A stretch of 64,000 nt of DNA from Pictodentalium vernedei (lineage: Eukaryota; Mollusca; Scaphopoda; Dentaliida; Dentaliidae): contig CM062289.1 of assembly GCA_031216915.1 (NCBI GenBank), positions 59,886,241-59,950,240 of the forward strand, given 5' to 3'. Under the pieces are notes generated by a model that saw only the letters and a program-made list of their open reading frames with translations, did no database searches and was not told where the DNA came from. This document shows positions 33,340-43,790 of this stretch, piece by piece (position 1 is the stretch's first letter; the number at the start of each line of letters is the position of its first letter). The position numbers and the translations under genes were made by a program.

Positions 33340-34650
33340 GCAGAGAGATAGTCATTTTGCAGTTAGAAAAAAAATATGGCTATCACAAATGAACAGTATA
33401 GAGCTGCAGTTGTTTTTTTTTGGCGGTGGCGTCAAGTGTTTCAAAGAAAAATCTTTGAGCCCGCCCTCTCGTAAAATTAGAAAGACTAGGCTCCCGAAAA
33501 TGAGATTTTATTACCATCTTGCTCGCTTTCTTTGTGACATTGAGTCAAACCCACCCGACACAAGAAACAACCTTCCTGGTTTCCTATCTATCTTTCACTA
33601 CAACATACGTAGCATAAGACACAAGCTTTCACAAATTTCAGATATTATACATGACTTCAATATTCTCTGTTTCACCGAAACGCACCTCGATAGTTCAGTG
33701 CAATCGAGCAGTATCAAATTACAGGGTTTTTCTGACCCCGTCAGAAATGACAGAAATCAGTATGGGTGTGGTATTGCTGTATACTTTAATCAAAGTCTTC
33801 TGTATTTTCGTAAAACCAAACTAGAATTCGACACATCCATCATGTGCTTTGAAGTCACTTCTAAATCGAAAACATTTCTTCTAGCAGTTGACAGTATGCA
33901 CCGAGTGATTACTGGGACCTATTAGATAGTTTTGTGGAAACAGCACTTGATGCAAATAAACCCCTTGTATTGCTAGGTGATTTTAATTCACAACTACTGG
34001 GCGTCTCAGCGAAATTATAACACACTATAGTCTACGCAATTTATTAACAAAGCCAACTCGTGTAACTGCTACTACCGAAACACTTCTCGATCCCATTTTA
34101 GTTAGTGACCAAATTAACGACACAGAAAGCGATACAATAGACCTTGAAGTGTCTGATCACCTTGCCGTTTACTGCTGTATAAAATCTGAATACTCACTTA
34201 ATACCCCATACTTCAGAACTGTACGGAATTAAAAAAGGCTAATTTTGAACTAGCAAATACATTAATCCTTCAAACTGACTGGACACACTTAATCGAAAAT
34301 GCTCCAAACATAAACACCGCCACAAATACTTTTACAGAAAAGTTCCTCTTTGCTATCATTGATAAGTGTATTCCAAAATCAACAGTTCTTATACGCCCAA
34401 AAGACATGCACTGGTTTACCTCAGAACTCAGAAAAGAAATTCGACAGCTCGACAGGCTAAGGAAAAAGGCAATTAAATCGCATTTACGTGACGACTGGAC
34501 CAAATACAAGAAACAAAGAAATACCTTTAAAAACATGATAAAATGCGCAAAAACCAGTACGAATCCAACCTTGAGCACACCCTTTCAGATCAACCGTCCC
34601 ACAATGGCAAAATCGTCAGAGAGTCGTGAATGATGGTAACCCAAATTGAC
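33340..34650 (+). pseudogene. LINE 5' fragment: apurinic-type endonuclease domain, degenerate
   Basis: Frames at 33338-33925 and 33960-34630 carry the endonuclease of a CR1/Jockey-like LINE. FHYNIRSIRHKLSQI is the N-terminal Asn motif, FTETHLD holds the catalytic Glu, and LLGDFNSQL is the Asp-Asn motif after a frameshift near 33905. Next comes a basic linker (HWFTSELRKEIRQLDRLRKK) that normally precedes the RT, but no RT follows. The Cys-Asp-Ile-Glu-Ser-Asn-Pro element near 33535 is typical of the region before the endonuclease. Several stops make this a pseudogene. The LINE 3' fragments at 30920 and 58518 could be of related families. Confidence 0.8.
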
Positions 34651-34869
34651 GAGACTTGTCAAAGCAAAGAGGTCTTTGGGTGGGTTGCCTAATAAAACGA
34701 AGGCAGGTTTTCAGGTATGTCGATGACACAGTTAGAGGGAGTGGTCCACTGCTATTTAAGCTGAGGTTACCGTCACTGCAGCTTAGGGGACACTGTGGGT
34801 AAAACGGTGGAAATAAGTGCCAAATGTGTCATTTTGACAAAATCAGGTTCACTGGGAATTGAACGAGGA

Positions 34870-35432
34870 AGTGAGATGGGATAATGAAGGACATACACAG
34901 AAAGACACACGCGTATGAATGGGTTAATGGATATGGCACGAGTGTCAGCGAAGAAGGATAAAACGAGAGGCCGCGATGGCACAAGTGTCATTTCTATTAA
35001 CACATTGACACACTTGTGTCCATCTGTGTTTATTACATGCCTTCTTATCTATAAAAAACAACTATTAGGACACTCAGCAATTCATTTGACAACTATCAAC
35101 AAAAACAACACTTTTTATCGCCAAACACATTTGCAAGGGGAACTCGTGTTACTCTTTCGTACCCTGGGTTCCAACGGGAACATAGAAACCCTGATTTTTT
35201 GGGCACATAGAACACATTGGAACTCAGGGGACGAGTTTCAGCTATCGCTGGCAATTCGAATTGTAATTGCGTTGCACGATTTGTAGAAAAGTCCAGTGAA
35301 ATTTCGCTTCTATTTAAAAGTAGTCCGTCAACAATTTCCGTTCCGCACATATGTGCGGGACAGATTTTTATTTTCCGCACGGTTTAGTACTGCTGTAGAT
35401 GAGGATTTCATAGAACGGGTGTGTAATTAATT
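34870..35432. mobile_element. 500-bp repeat family, copy 2
   Basis: The same blocks as 11945-12467 in the same order: ggcacgagtgtcagcg hairpin, caattcatttgacaactatc, the ggaactcaggggacgag motif, gaaatttcgcttctatttaa and a gtgtgtaatta end. Confidence 0.75.
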
Positions 35433-35779
35433 GTTATTGGGCGGCACAACAGAGAGGGTTGGTATGCGTTTCGGAGAAATTGGGAAGAATGTTGTACGAT
35501 GTATCACCAGGCAGTTCATCTTCGAGTGTTGTGGGAAGGGAGGGGGTAGGGCGGATTTGGAAACACTGGTGTAACCAAAGACTTCTCATATGAGAACCAC
35601 GACAATTCAACGGCCGTTCGAGGTGTTATTATTGGCGGTTGATGATAAGCGCATCGTCGACGGTGAGTGCGGCTTAGTAAAGAGTTCCACATCAACCCCG
35701 TGTGAGTAATCAGGTTTTCAGTGTCTTCCAAACAGCAGAACGACGTTACTGCTGGACAGTTTCGGGACCTCGGACCTCT

Positions 35780-36262
35780 ATAAATAAACAGAATGATAGG
35801 CGTGTGAATGTATTAATCGACATGGCACGAGTGCCAGCGCGGAAGGATACAAGTGCCATATCCATTAACCCATTCACACCTGATAGTCGTTCCGTGTTTA
35901 CTTCACACCTCCACGTCTTTTAAAATAATTATTAGAAGGACACTCTGCAATTCATTTGACAACTATCAACAAAAAAACACATTTTATCGCCAATCCAATT
36001 TGCGAGGGGAAGCCGTTTCACTAGTTCGTGCCTACTGCCACATAGAACACATTGGAATTCAGGGGCCAATTTTAGCTATCACCGGGGATTCAAATTGCAA
36101 TTGCTGTACACGATTTGTAAAAAATTTCAGTGAAATTTCGCTTCTATTTAAAAATAGACCGTCAACGATTTCCGTTCCGTACACATGTGCGGAACAGATT
36201 TTCAATTTACGCATGGTGTAGTGTTGGTGTTGATGAGTATTTCGTAGAACACGCGTGTAATA
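35780..36262. mobile_element. 500-bp repeat family, copy 3
   Basis: Shares ggcacgagtgccagcg, caattcatttgacaactatc, gaaatttcgcttctatttaa and the cgcgtgtaataaa end with the copies at 11945 and 34870. It follows copy 2 by about 350 bp in the same orientation. Confidence 0.75.
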
Positions 36263-36748
36263 AAATGAGCATCAACAGACTAAATCATTCGACAAGCACG
36301 ACATGAGGTGACACTTGCGAAAGCGTTTCTTGACCAACTGACTTTAACCCTCTGCACTCTGATGTCAAAATGGTAAAGTTTTCAGTAGCAAATATTTCCC
36401 ATAACGAAGTTTGATATTTAACCAAAGAGCTCTGTGAAACAAAATATAATTGGTTAAATTCATACTTAAACAAGAGAAAAACAGAGTGATCAGAGAAAAG
36501 TTGGTTGCACTACCAGAGTGCTAAGAGTTCAAATTTGTTTTCCCCAAAGCACTGCTTATATAAACTTGCAAAGGCAAAAACGTAAGGGGAATCTAGTACT
36601 TAATGGCAGTTACTGGGAATAACGCTGGTAGTATTTGGATGTTGTATCTGGTAAATGGTTAATAGGAGTATGACAACAAAACAATTCAATTCTTAAAATC
36701 AGACATTAATTTCAGTAAACTTAGAAAATAACTGTTGTTTCTTTACAG

Positions 36749-37170
36749 TTTGATTTAGTGTGTGACAGACAACAACTGGCCCCCCTCATCATAACCATTC
36801 AATTCATTGGCGCTGTCGTATTTTTGCCACTCATTGGTCAGTTTGCAGATTTTATTGGACGGAAGAAGACACTGGTTTTTCTTTTACTTATTCAGCTCAT
36901 ATTTTGTGCCACTTCAGCATGTAGCAATAACTGGAAGGCGTTTGCGTTTATGAGATTTATAATAGGCGGTGCAGTTGGCGGTCTGCAAATACTCAACACA
37001 TCTCTACCGGTTGAATTTACTGGACGACAATGGCGTTCCTACGTTTCTGGTTTCCCTTCGTTTGAACTAGGTGGTGTGTTCTTTGCACTTGTGGCCTATT
37101 TACTGAATGATTGGAAGTATCTCAGTATTGCTGCTTCTGGGATTACATTACCGTTCCTACTGGGAAGCTT
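36749..37170 (+). CDS. SLC22-type organic ion transporter, exon 2 (gene 2)
   Basis: Acceptor ctttacag ends at 36748 and donor GTAAGT starts at 37171. The exon is 422 bp, phase 0 in and phase 2 out, matching the phase-0 donor of exon 1. It opens with FDLVCDRQQLAPL, the family motif at the end of the large loop. Helices 2 to about 6 follow. The major-facilitator signature after helix 2 is present as QFADFIGRKKT. IIGGAVGGLQILNTSLPVEF matches the helix 4-5 region where SLC22 proteins have a conserved Glu and Thr. No later exon (LPES.RWL, central loop, helices 7-12) was found up to 64000. Either intron 2 exceeds 26.8 kb, being loaded with the two Maverick elements, or the gene is broken. Confidence 0.92.
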
Positions 37171-37359
37171 GTAAGTATTTTTTATAACTTTTCACATTAA
37201 TACGGAAGGCAATTTATTTTTTTATAAATCTCAGCGTTCGAGGAAACATACCCATTATTCTAAATTTCCCATGGGATGGTTTTAATTCTTGGCCAGATTT
37301 TCGAAAATGGTGGGTGTTTCTAGTCTACTCGGCCTTGATATGTATAAGTAGTATAGCGC

Positions 37360-37735
37360 GCATGGTTAAACCCACATCACCCGGATCTCAGGTGATGAGT
37401 GGTGTTAGAGCGCATGCGCACCGCGTGTTGTTAGGGTGATAAGTGGTTCTGTCGGCCATTTTTAAACAGGAGGCCGCCATCTTGGTTCCAATGGTAGCAC
37501 GTGGTAGCTAGGATCTCATGTAACGTCATAGTCACGTGACCGGGGCCGCCATTTTGGTTGGCATGGTAACCCCCGTGAGCGGCCATCTTGTGACGTCATC
37601 CCCATAGTGATGAGTGGTGTTAGTGCGCATAGCGTGTTTTTAGGGTGATAGTGCATCCGTCGGCCATTTTTATACTGGAGGCCGCCATCTTGGTGTCTTT
37701 GGTAGCACATGGTAGCTATGTGACTCAATGTTTTC
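37360..37735. repeat. duplicated GC-rich block (ggaggccgccatcttggt)
   Basis: Two copies, about 37385-37510 and 37610-37725, share gtcggccatttttaaacagg or its variant, then ggccgccatcttggt, then ggtagcacgtggtagct. A third, shorter ggccgccattttggttggca lies between. It is a roughly 220-bp tandem duplication within the intron. Palindromic gcgcatgcgcaccgcg precedes it. Confidence 0.7.
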
Positions 37736-37779
37736 TTATAGGACGGGGGTATATTCGATTGAATCGGAGTAGCACGAAT

Positions 37780-38150
37780 TACTCAAATGAGCCCGAGAGT
37801 CACCGGCAATCACCGAAATGATTACCGAAATCACCGAAACGGACATATACTACCTAGAATCGTTGATGTAAATAGTAGAACGCAGTGCTAAAAGGCAACT
37901 ATAAGGTGTGTTCCATTGTTCTATATTTTTTAACCAAGAATTACCAAGTGAACCCGAGAATCACAGAAAGTCACCGAAATTAATACCGAATTCACGGAAA
38001 CGGACTTATCCTAACTAGAATCTTTGATGTAAATGGTAACACGTAGTGCTAAAAGGCAACTATAGGGTGTGTTCCATTGTCCTAGTGTATTTTGTTATTA
38101 AGTATTACTGAAATGAACCCGAGAATCACCTCAAATCACCGAAATCACAC
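37780..38150. repeat. about 165-bp tandem repeat (2.3 units)
   Basis: Units start with ttactcaaatgagcccgaga near 37780, taccaagtgaacccgagaat near 37943 and tactgaaatgaacccgagaa near 38105. They share aatcaccgaaa, acggacatatac/acggacttatcc and gtgctaaaaggcaactata. No gene. Confidence 0.8.
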
Positions 38151-38557
38151 AAGGGGGTTCTTATTCCCTAAGAATTATCGTCTACTTAGAACAGTTGTAC
38201 CCATCATTCTTTGATCTCTAATGACTTCTCTCTAGTATACTGACTCTTCTGTATGTGTACATAAGGTACATGAAACTATTTCTTTTGATCTAACCTCAAG
38301 CCCCTTATGTTTACAGGCAGGATACCATGTTGGTATACCTGTTTGCGGATACCTATCGGAGAATACCCATCTGGCAATGTTTTGACAACCCGCATGAGAG
38401 GCCTATGGAAATATTTCTCATGATCTACCCTCAAGCCCCCCGTGTTCTCAGTCAGGTCTTTAAGGTATAGGAATGCTATATTAAAAGGAAAAAAAATAGC
38501 AACACATTCTTTACATTTGAATTTCTTTTTTGAATAACAAATCACAATACAACTTTT

Positions 38558-39252
38558 TTATGGTATGTAGATTGTGTAGAAGTATGTAGAAGTATTCATT
38601 AAGTGCCTTTCTGCAGAGTGGAATCTTCCCAGTGATTTACAACAGTCAGTACACAGGCACAAGTGATTACATGGTCGCGGGGCGACATTGGCTTCAGTTA
38701 ATAAAAGCACACAACATTTCCCTGAATCTTCTTTTCTGGTGACCTCTTTTTCGTGTTCTTCGTTGGATTCTTCTTCCTCCTCCATGAATTCGGGAAGGTT
38801 GTGAATGCAATAGCATTCTGGAGCATATTGCCAGTGTTCTTCTATAACATCACCTTCTTTATCCCAGAATCGCAACGCTATTCCACAATGAAAACATTGA
38901 GTTCTGTCTCCTATCCCCAAATAAAAGAGGCCAGCTCTCGCTAGGTCTTTCGGGTTTTTGCACTTTCTCTTTGTAGCATATTTTCAAAAGTCTTGAGGCG
39001 GTGTTCTTCCAATGCACACGTCATGTGGTGCGGTGGTCTCTGTACTGGTTCGAATTTCTCTAGAGCAATCAGTGAACGAGAGTCTCCACGTAGCATCTGC
39101 GTCAGTACTTGTTGAAGAACATCCTGATAAAACGTTTCAACGTTCAATCTCTCTGCATACTCTTGTGGAAATGTTTTTCTCGAATATTGGTTTCTCGTTT
39201 CTTGGTTAACTTCATTCAGAGCCATCGTGATCAAACATGGAATCGTGAACAT
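38558..39252 (-). pseudogene. IAP-like protein (BIR domain plus RING remnant), frameshifted
   Basis: Inhibitor-of-apoptosis proteins bind caspases through BIR zinc folds and ubiquitinate partners through a C-terminal RING. The N-terminal part (39252 down to 38941) ends with the first BIR helix (EEHRLKTFENM). A one-base frameshift at an A-run near 38955 separates it from the zinc-binding half, with CFHCG, a Trp-x-x-Asp-like turn, EEH and PEC giving the complete BIR Cys-x2-Cys/His/Cys ligand set. An acidic linker (EEEEESNEEHEKE) follows. The RING remnant keeps PCNHLCLCTDCC, but one early ligand and the final Cys pair are missing. It is the distal gene of the minus-strand part of element A. IAP genes occur in some large DNA viruses and Maverick-like elements, so capture from a host is likely. 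It is not functional as it stands. Confidence 0.8.
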
Positions 39253-39560
39253 TCAGTCGAATCATCCTTCTTCTTTGGTATTCTGCCTCTCTTTGGTTTA
39301 GTTGTGTCTTCTTGATTCTGTTCTATGTTTCTCGTCTTTGCTATGGCCATTGCTTTGGTGACCCGGTCCCAATCTTCTGTTGAAAACTTGAATCCAACGT
39401 CGTTCTTGAACAGTTGAATCTGTAATTCTTTGCTGGTTTGAAGACGGTTATGCTAGTAGATATCCTTCTCCATCGGCTGTGGGCAAACAAATGACGATTT
39501 TCGCTGGAAATGTTCCTTTTATAGTCTTTTCTTCGTAGCAGCAACATCTAGAGGCAGATT
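39250..39560 (-). pseudogene. small basic protein with AT-hook-like motif, degenerate
   Basis: Between protease and IAP the minus strand has a coding-like stretch in a frame without a long ORF. About 39340-39430 reads QLFKNDVGFKFSTEDWDRVT, and about 39260-39300 reads KPKRGRIPKKK, a basic motif resembling an AT hook. A further fragment near 39540-39480 is in another frame. It is plausibly a DNA-binding accessory protein of element A, but no family is recognised. Confidence 0.35.
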
Positions 39561-39634
39561 TCATTCATGACGTCATCAACCAGCACGTCATTGTCTATTA
39601 GATCGGTTGTAAACATACCGACTGTGTTGCCCAT

Positions 39635-39976
39635 TCATGTACGATGTTCGAGATAAAACAACCAATACTGTTCACACACTGGTAACGATCCTTGAAGACG
39701 TTTTTTGTTGTATTTCCAATATCTGGAATTCTTCATGAGAAAATTGTGGAATGGTTGGTGTCTTGGAGGTAATCCAAAGGAGTTAAAGTATTCTACGTCT
39801 TTGTGGCTCACGAAGAGAGCCACTCAATGTTCTCCTTTTCTGTGTTCTGGATCTGTGTTGACTTGTCTGTGATCTGGAAATCTTCTTGGTAACCTGTTTG
39901 TTGCAAATATGCCCAAATAAATTCTCTTCAAACAATCACCTGATCGGAGGGCGTTCTCCAACTGCAACGTGTTCAT
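39635..39976 (-). pseudogene. adenain-type cysteine protease of element A, one nonsense codon
   Basis: Maverick elements and adenoviruses share a cysteine protease that matures capsid proteins. The ATG at 39976 overlaps the apparent stop of the major capsid gene (ATGA). The N-terminal part shows FATNRLP and QVNTDPEHRKGEH, the family region ending with the catalytic His. The very next codon is TGA (39824-39826), where the family has Trp. The same frame then continues through VEYFNSFGLPP, and through LQGSLPVCEQYWLFYLEHR, which contains the candidate catalytic Cys in a changed context (Cys-Glu in place of the usual Cys-Gly). Thus one nonsense codon and a degenerate active-site loop, in an otherwise uninterrupted 113-codon frame. 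Confidence 0.75.
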
Positions 39977-41230
39977 GTCGAGTAGCCAAAAATGACTAGT
40001 CAGCTCTTGTCCACTTCTGTGATGTTTTGAAATTTTGCACACAAAAACGTTGATCGTGGTCGGCAACAGATCTTCGAAATGGACTTCCAGTCTCAAATTT
40101 CTTCTCTTCACCAAACCGAAGTGCTGTCCATGTCATAGGTCTGGAGTCAGATCAAACACGGACAGCATGTATCCTTTTATATACCCCTCTTGGCTAATGT
40201 GGTTTCCTTCATTCTAGTACATCTGTCCGGTTGCTTGGAACAGGGTTGAATAACATCTCCCCACTTCTTGTTCATCGAATCGAGGTTGTAAGGGTTTTGC
40301 AGCAATCTGTTGTCCGTCGACATAGAGAGCAAAGTAATTGATGTTGTAGTATTTAAAATTGTATGGATTCTTTGGAAATTTTCCATTGAAGGCGTCGTTG
40401 TCCACGCATCCGACCACGATGCGTTTCGGAGGTTAGCCAAGAAATAAATTTTCCTGTATGATGCTGAGATTTCCCTTTGGCACTGAGAACACTTTGGTTT
40501 CCACGCGGTCGATAGGATATTTTGCTGTCGATTTAGCCAATGCTTTTTCGTGAGCCATTCACTCGACTGAATGGATTCTATCACCGTCTCTTTACGTCCA
40601 AACATGAAAACATCCATAGTCTTGAACTTATAAGTTTCTGCATCTGCCACCAAGGCAAATGCATTCTTGGCTCTATTCATTTTTACGTGAAAGTTAACCC
40701 CATTCAGTAGGTAACATATTTCGAAAAAACATATCCAATTGCAATCTTCCTGCCATGTTCAATACTTTACTTTTCTCGTGGCAAATCCATTGTTATCCAT
40801 GTGAGAGCTTCCATGTGGCCAGCCGTGTGTCCTTGTACCGTAAGGCATTAGTGGTCAATTGTGACTTTTTTGCTGCTGGTCCATAACTTAACAAAGTCAC
40901 TATGTAGGCTCTATATTGGTAAGTGTTGTTGGAAGGAGACTCCAGTTTCTCGTTCAAACTGATGTCGATTTGGCTGAATAAGGAATGCATCCATAAATTG
41001 ACCGGTCCCACTTTAATATCATTTGAGATTGCTGCTCGATTGGAATCTACAATCTTGGCCTTAACATGCAGATAGGTATGTGCCAGATTCAAATAATCAT
41101 CGGTCCACTGCTTCCTGTAGTAGCCAATGGTCTGGGTTTCACCCATTGTCCATGTTCCATACTGGTCTGTGTTGGTGGTATTGAAAATATTTACACACTC
41201 ACAGAATTCGTCGTTGATGTGAGACATCAC
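39973..41230 (-). pseudogene. major capsid protein (double jelly-roll, Maverick type) of element A
   Basis: This is the hexon-like capsid subunit of Mavericks, often annotated in animal genomes as an F54H12.2-like protein. The N-terminal half is open from 41230 to 40793 and has the family stretch DDYLNLAHTYLHVKAK, VGPVNLWMHSLFSQIDISLN and NTYQYRAYIVTLLSYG. Frameshifts follow. MNRAKNAFALVADAETYKFK starts at 40680, GCVDNDAFNGKFPKNPYNFK at 40411 and NLRLEVHFEDLLPTTINVFV at about 40100 (the C-terminal strand). The order of these motifs matches the family; at least three frame changes and a few stops break it. Neighbours are the minor capsid protein upstream and the protease downstream. Confidence 0.85.
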
Positions 41231-41280
41231 ACACCGAGAAAGTCTTGCGACTGAACTGCCCCTTTCCTATTTTCGATTTA

Positions 41281-41650
41281 CTGACACTGCGTGGTACGCC
41301 CTTTAATACCTTTGCGACCTGGTGGCTTCGAGCCACCCACCACTTCACTACAAGTTCTCGCACCAGTTTCTGTGAGGCTGCTGATCGATGCCTGTTTCAC
41401 ATTTTCCCCTTTGAAGACATCTCCAGCGAATGCCGCTCCTTTTTTAACGAGCTGTATTCCCACTGTTTTGGTCGTGGTTTTCAATAAGGGTCACATCATA
41501 TTCTTCAGTCCTCCCAATATACTACCCAAACCATAACCTCTCTGTTCTGTATATGCGTTCCAGAAAAAGCTGGTAGCCCGTTCCCAGCTTGGTTCGTGTA
41601 ATACTCCTCGTAGAACTTGGTATTACAACAGTAAGTTATGTCTATGTGAA
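41281..41650 (-). pseudogene. minor capsid/virion protein of element A (minus copy)
   Basis: FYEEYYTNQAGNGLPAFSGT (about 41610-41550) and, after a frame change near 41500, QLVKKGAAFAGDVFKGENVK (about 41450-41390) match the plus-strand gene at 45629-45889 nearly word for word. The Gly-rich N-terminus with NQAGNG followed by a short amphipathic, basic region is typical of small Maverick virion proteins (adenovirus pVI-like in role, by inference). It keeps a C-terminal extension (GGSKPPGRKG) that differs from the plus copy. Confidence 0.7.
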
Positions 41651-41930
41651 ATGAAGAGATCTTCGAGTTTGGAAATGAAGTGTCACTGTCACCTTCCAAA
41701 ACTCGAATGGTACATTGGCTCCTGTGTCGTCCCTTATATACACATTCACGGTGCCAAAATTCTTTCGTTCCACTGGTACGTAGTACACGTTCTCAAACGT
41801 CGTGGAGATAATACTTCACAGGTATCTTCTTATCTTGTCTCTCACTTGAAATCATTGATGCCACTCCCTGTAGAAATATATTTTCTTCTACTATTCGCCC
41901 AGTATCCACTTCATCGATGAGCAACTGTCT
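41650..41930 (-). pseudogene. penton-type capsid protein of element A, C-terminal part (minus copy)
   Basis: On the minus strand, ENVYYVPVERKNFGTVNVYI and TGANVPFEFWKV (about 41815-41705) are the counterpart of 45475-45585 on the plus strand. Nothing of the N-terminal two thirds is present here; the reading breaks up near 41830 and the hairpin at 41943 follows. Confidence 0.7.
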
Positions 41931-41942
41931 TGGTCTCTTTCT

Positions 41943-42014
41943 AGCAGGGACACCAAAAGGCTTCTTGGAGATCGCCTATTTCCTATCTTCAAGAAACCTT
42001 TGGGTGTTCCTGCT
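41943..42014. repeat. 30-bp inverted repeat at the junction of the two element A parts
   Basis: agcagggacaccaaaaggct... (41943-41972) pairs with four mismatches with ...aacctttgggtgttcctgct (41985-42014) around 12 bases. Both arms encode GVPA followed by basic residues when read outward, so they are homologous ends of opposite gene copies. Confidence 0.75.
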
Positions 42015-42370
42015 GGAAAGAGTGATAGAGTCTATGGCGACTGCAAAGATATAAAGTTGTACATCTTTCTATAGAAAAAAGAAAGGAAAAGAAGAAAAAA
42101 ATTATCAGAACAAAAAAAAAGTGGTAATGCACTCAAATTGTGTAATCTCCATCTCCAGGACGGGATTACATGGCTTGACCTGTCCCAAGTCAGTACCAAA
42201 ATCAAGAGGGCCACCAACGGTAAATACTATGTGTATTTTCCCAACATTTTTCCCGTTAGAGGACTGTATGTACCCCACAGTCGTCGTGGTAGCCCCTACC
42301 AACCTGATAAATTCCCTTGGGCAAGGACAAAGCGTATAAAAGGGTGAGTAGATCATGTTCTTAGGTAAAC

Positions 42371-42660
42371 ATGGATCCTCGCTGGAAGCATCAGTTTGCT
42401 TGTTTACTGTGCGATCCTACTGGAAATGGTAAATCATCCTTTGTGAATCGTGTTATTCAACACATTCGAGAAATTATCACACCCACCCCTAATCACATTA
42501 TTCGGTGATACACACTTGACAGACCAGATGTATCCTGGCCATTCCAAGTTTCTAAGATAATTTTTCGAAGATGCCACGACGGGTCCTTATGGTCACCTTT
42601 TAATCGATCTCAAACAGGACACTCCTGAACATACGAGATTGAGAACTCACATTTTCTCGG
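42371..42660 (+). pseudogene. genome-packaging ATPase of element A, N-terminal relic
   Basis: ATG at 42371 opens 45 codons with DPTGNGKSSFVNRVIQHI, a Walker A motif (GxGKS) of the FtsK/HerA-type ATPases that pump DNA into Maverick capsids. TGA at 42506 ends the frame. A further piece (about 42585-42660) reads GHLLIDLKQDTPEHTRLRTH. Most of the usual 230 or so residues, including a clear Walker B, is missing. It precedes the core protein gene. Confidence 0.6.
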
Positions 42661-43038
42661 GTGAAACCCAATACGTGTACCCCCGAAAGGTATAAAAAGG
42701 GGCAACAAGCCTTCCCTCCGGTTGGAATCAAGCGTAACATCGCGATTGTCAAGCTCCTAGTAAATTCGAACCCAGTGCTAGTCAAATCCATCCTCCGACA
42801 CGCCAATAAAGATTTGATAACGTGTCTGTGTGACTGTGCCTCCAATATCATGATGTGCACAGTGCCACTCACCAAAGCTCAGAAATCCAAACTAGTTCGT
42901 CAGAAACGTATAGTGAGAGCCGTTGCAAATAAGGGTATCTCTGACAAAAGGAAGAAGCAGATCTTGCAGAAAGGGGGGCTCGTGGGTGCTCTATTACCAT
43001 CTGTGTTACTGAGTGTGGCCAAGGGTATTTTTGGATGA
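42661..43038 (+). CDS. small basic core/virion protein of element A
   Basis: A 125-codon intact frame (the first residues may be read-in; ATG 42661). ILRHANKDLITCLCDCASN, then VPLTKAQKSKL and QKRIVRAVANKGISDKRKKQ, then KGGLVGALLPSVLLSVAKGI are the conserved blocks of a protein found in very many Maverick-like elements. It has a helical, cysteine-containing part, a lysine-rich middle and a Gly-rich hydrophobic end. By its basicity it probably binds DNA inside the capsid (adenovirus core protein-like; inference). Its stop overlaps the next start as ATGA at 43035-43038. Confidence 0.75.
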   Translation: MKPNTCTPERYKKGQQAFPPVGIKRNIAIVKLLVNSNPVLVKSILRHANKDLITCLCDCASNIMMCTVPLTKAQKSKLVRQKRIVRAVANKGISDKRKKQILQKGGLVGALLPSVLLSVAKGIFG

Positions 43039-43650
43039 TCGAATATGCCAAGAAAATGGCTTTGATAGAACTAAAATTATTGGAACGTCTACAAGATACT
43101 CCAATGATCAGGCAACCCAATGAAATGGTTGTCTTGTCTCTGGATCGAGAAATGAGAGATATTCGCGATGCTCCTTTTCTCCCCACAGAAAAAAAGATGA
43201 CTCGATGTAACTAAGTCTTGCAACGATAGCTAACATTTCAGGAGAAGGTGGTGGCTCCTCGATCCATCAAAGTAGAAATCGAGGGAGAGTTCAGACCAAG
43301 ACATTTTTGATTCAGTTCTAATGAAGATTTGGAAGAAAGCAAAGTTATTATTGAGTCGTATTAAGAACGACCCAAACTTATCCTGGAATGAGAAGGGTAA
43401 ACCGATACGCAAAGATCAAACGGTGCTAGGGTCGAATGTGACGATCCTTCTAAAAGATTTACTTATAAGACAGACCAGACGACATTCCAGTCCAAGGGGT
43501 GAGAAGTGGCGGTCCAACCCTTAAAAGACAGTAACATCTCACAAGAATTGATTGGTTATGAAGAACGTTGGGCTTTCATAAGACAGGGACCTGTCGAGGT
43601 GGAGACGAAGCCTTCTAAACGAAAGAAACGCAAGAAGATCCCATGGTCAG
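43035..43650 (+). pseudogene. conserved Maverick protein of unknown role, broken
   Basis: ATG 43035 opens 59 codons (IEYAKKMALIELKLLERLQD, then LSLDREMRDI) to TAA at 43212. After a gap, 43321-43524 reads AKLLLSRIKNDPNLSWNEKG and TVLGSNVTILLKDLLIRQTR, and about 43510-43575 continues LKDSNISQELIGYEERWAFI in another frame. Proteins with this two-part layout follow the core protein in related elements. Function unknown. At least one stop and two frame changes are present. Confidence 0.65.
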
Positions 43651-43790
43651 AGGTATAACTAGGACTGGTTTTCATTGATAAGTTGGTTGGGTCACCGCTG
43701 AGTTGAACTATGATACAGAAGCTTCTGGTAGTTTTGGTAGTGTGGACGCTCCACGTAGAGCGTCTAAAAAAAGACTAAACAAATCGTGCA

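Noticed and set aside
42121-42356. Overlapping short ORFs before the element A ATPase
   Set aside because: Both strands are open, no conserved motif recognised; could be remnants of a capsid-block gene but not supportable.
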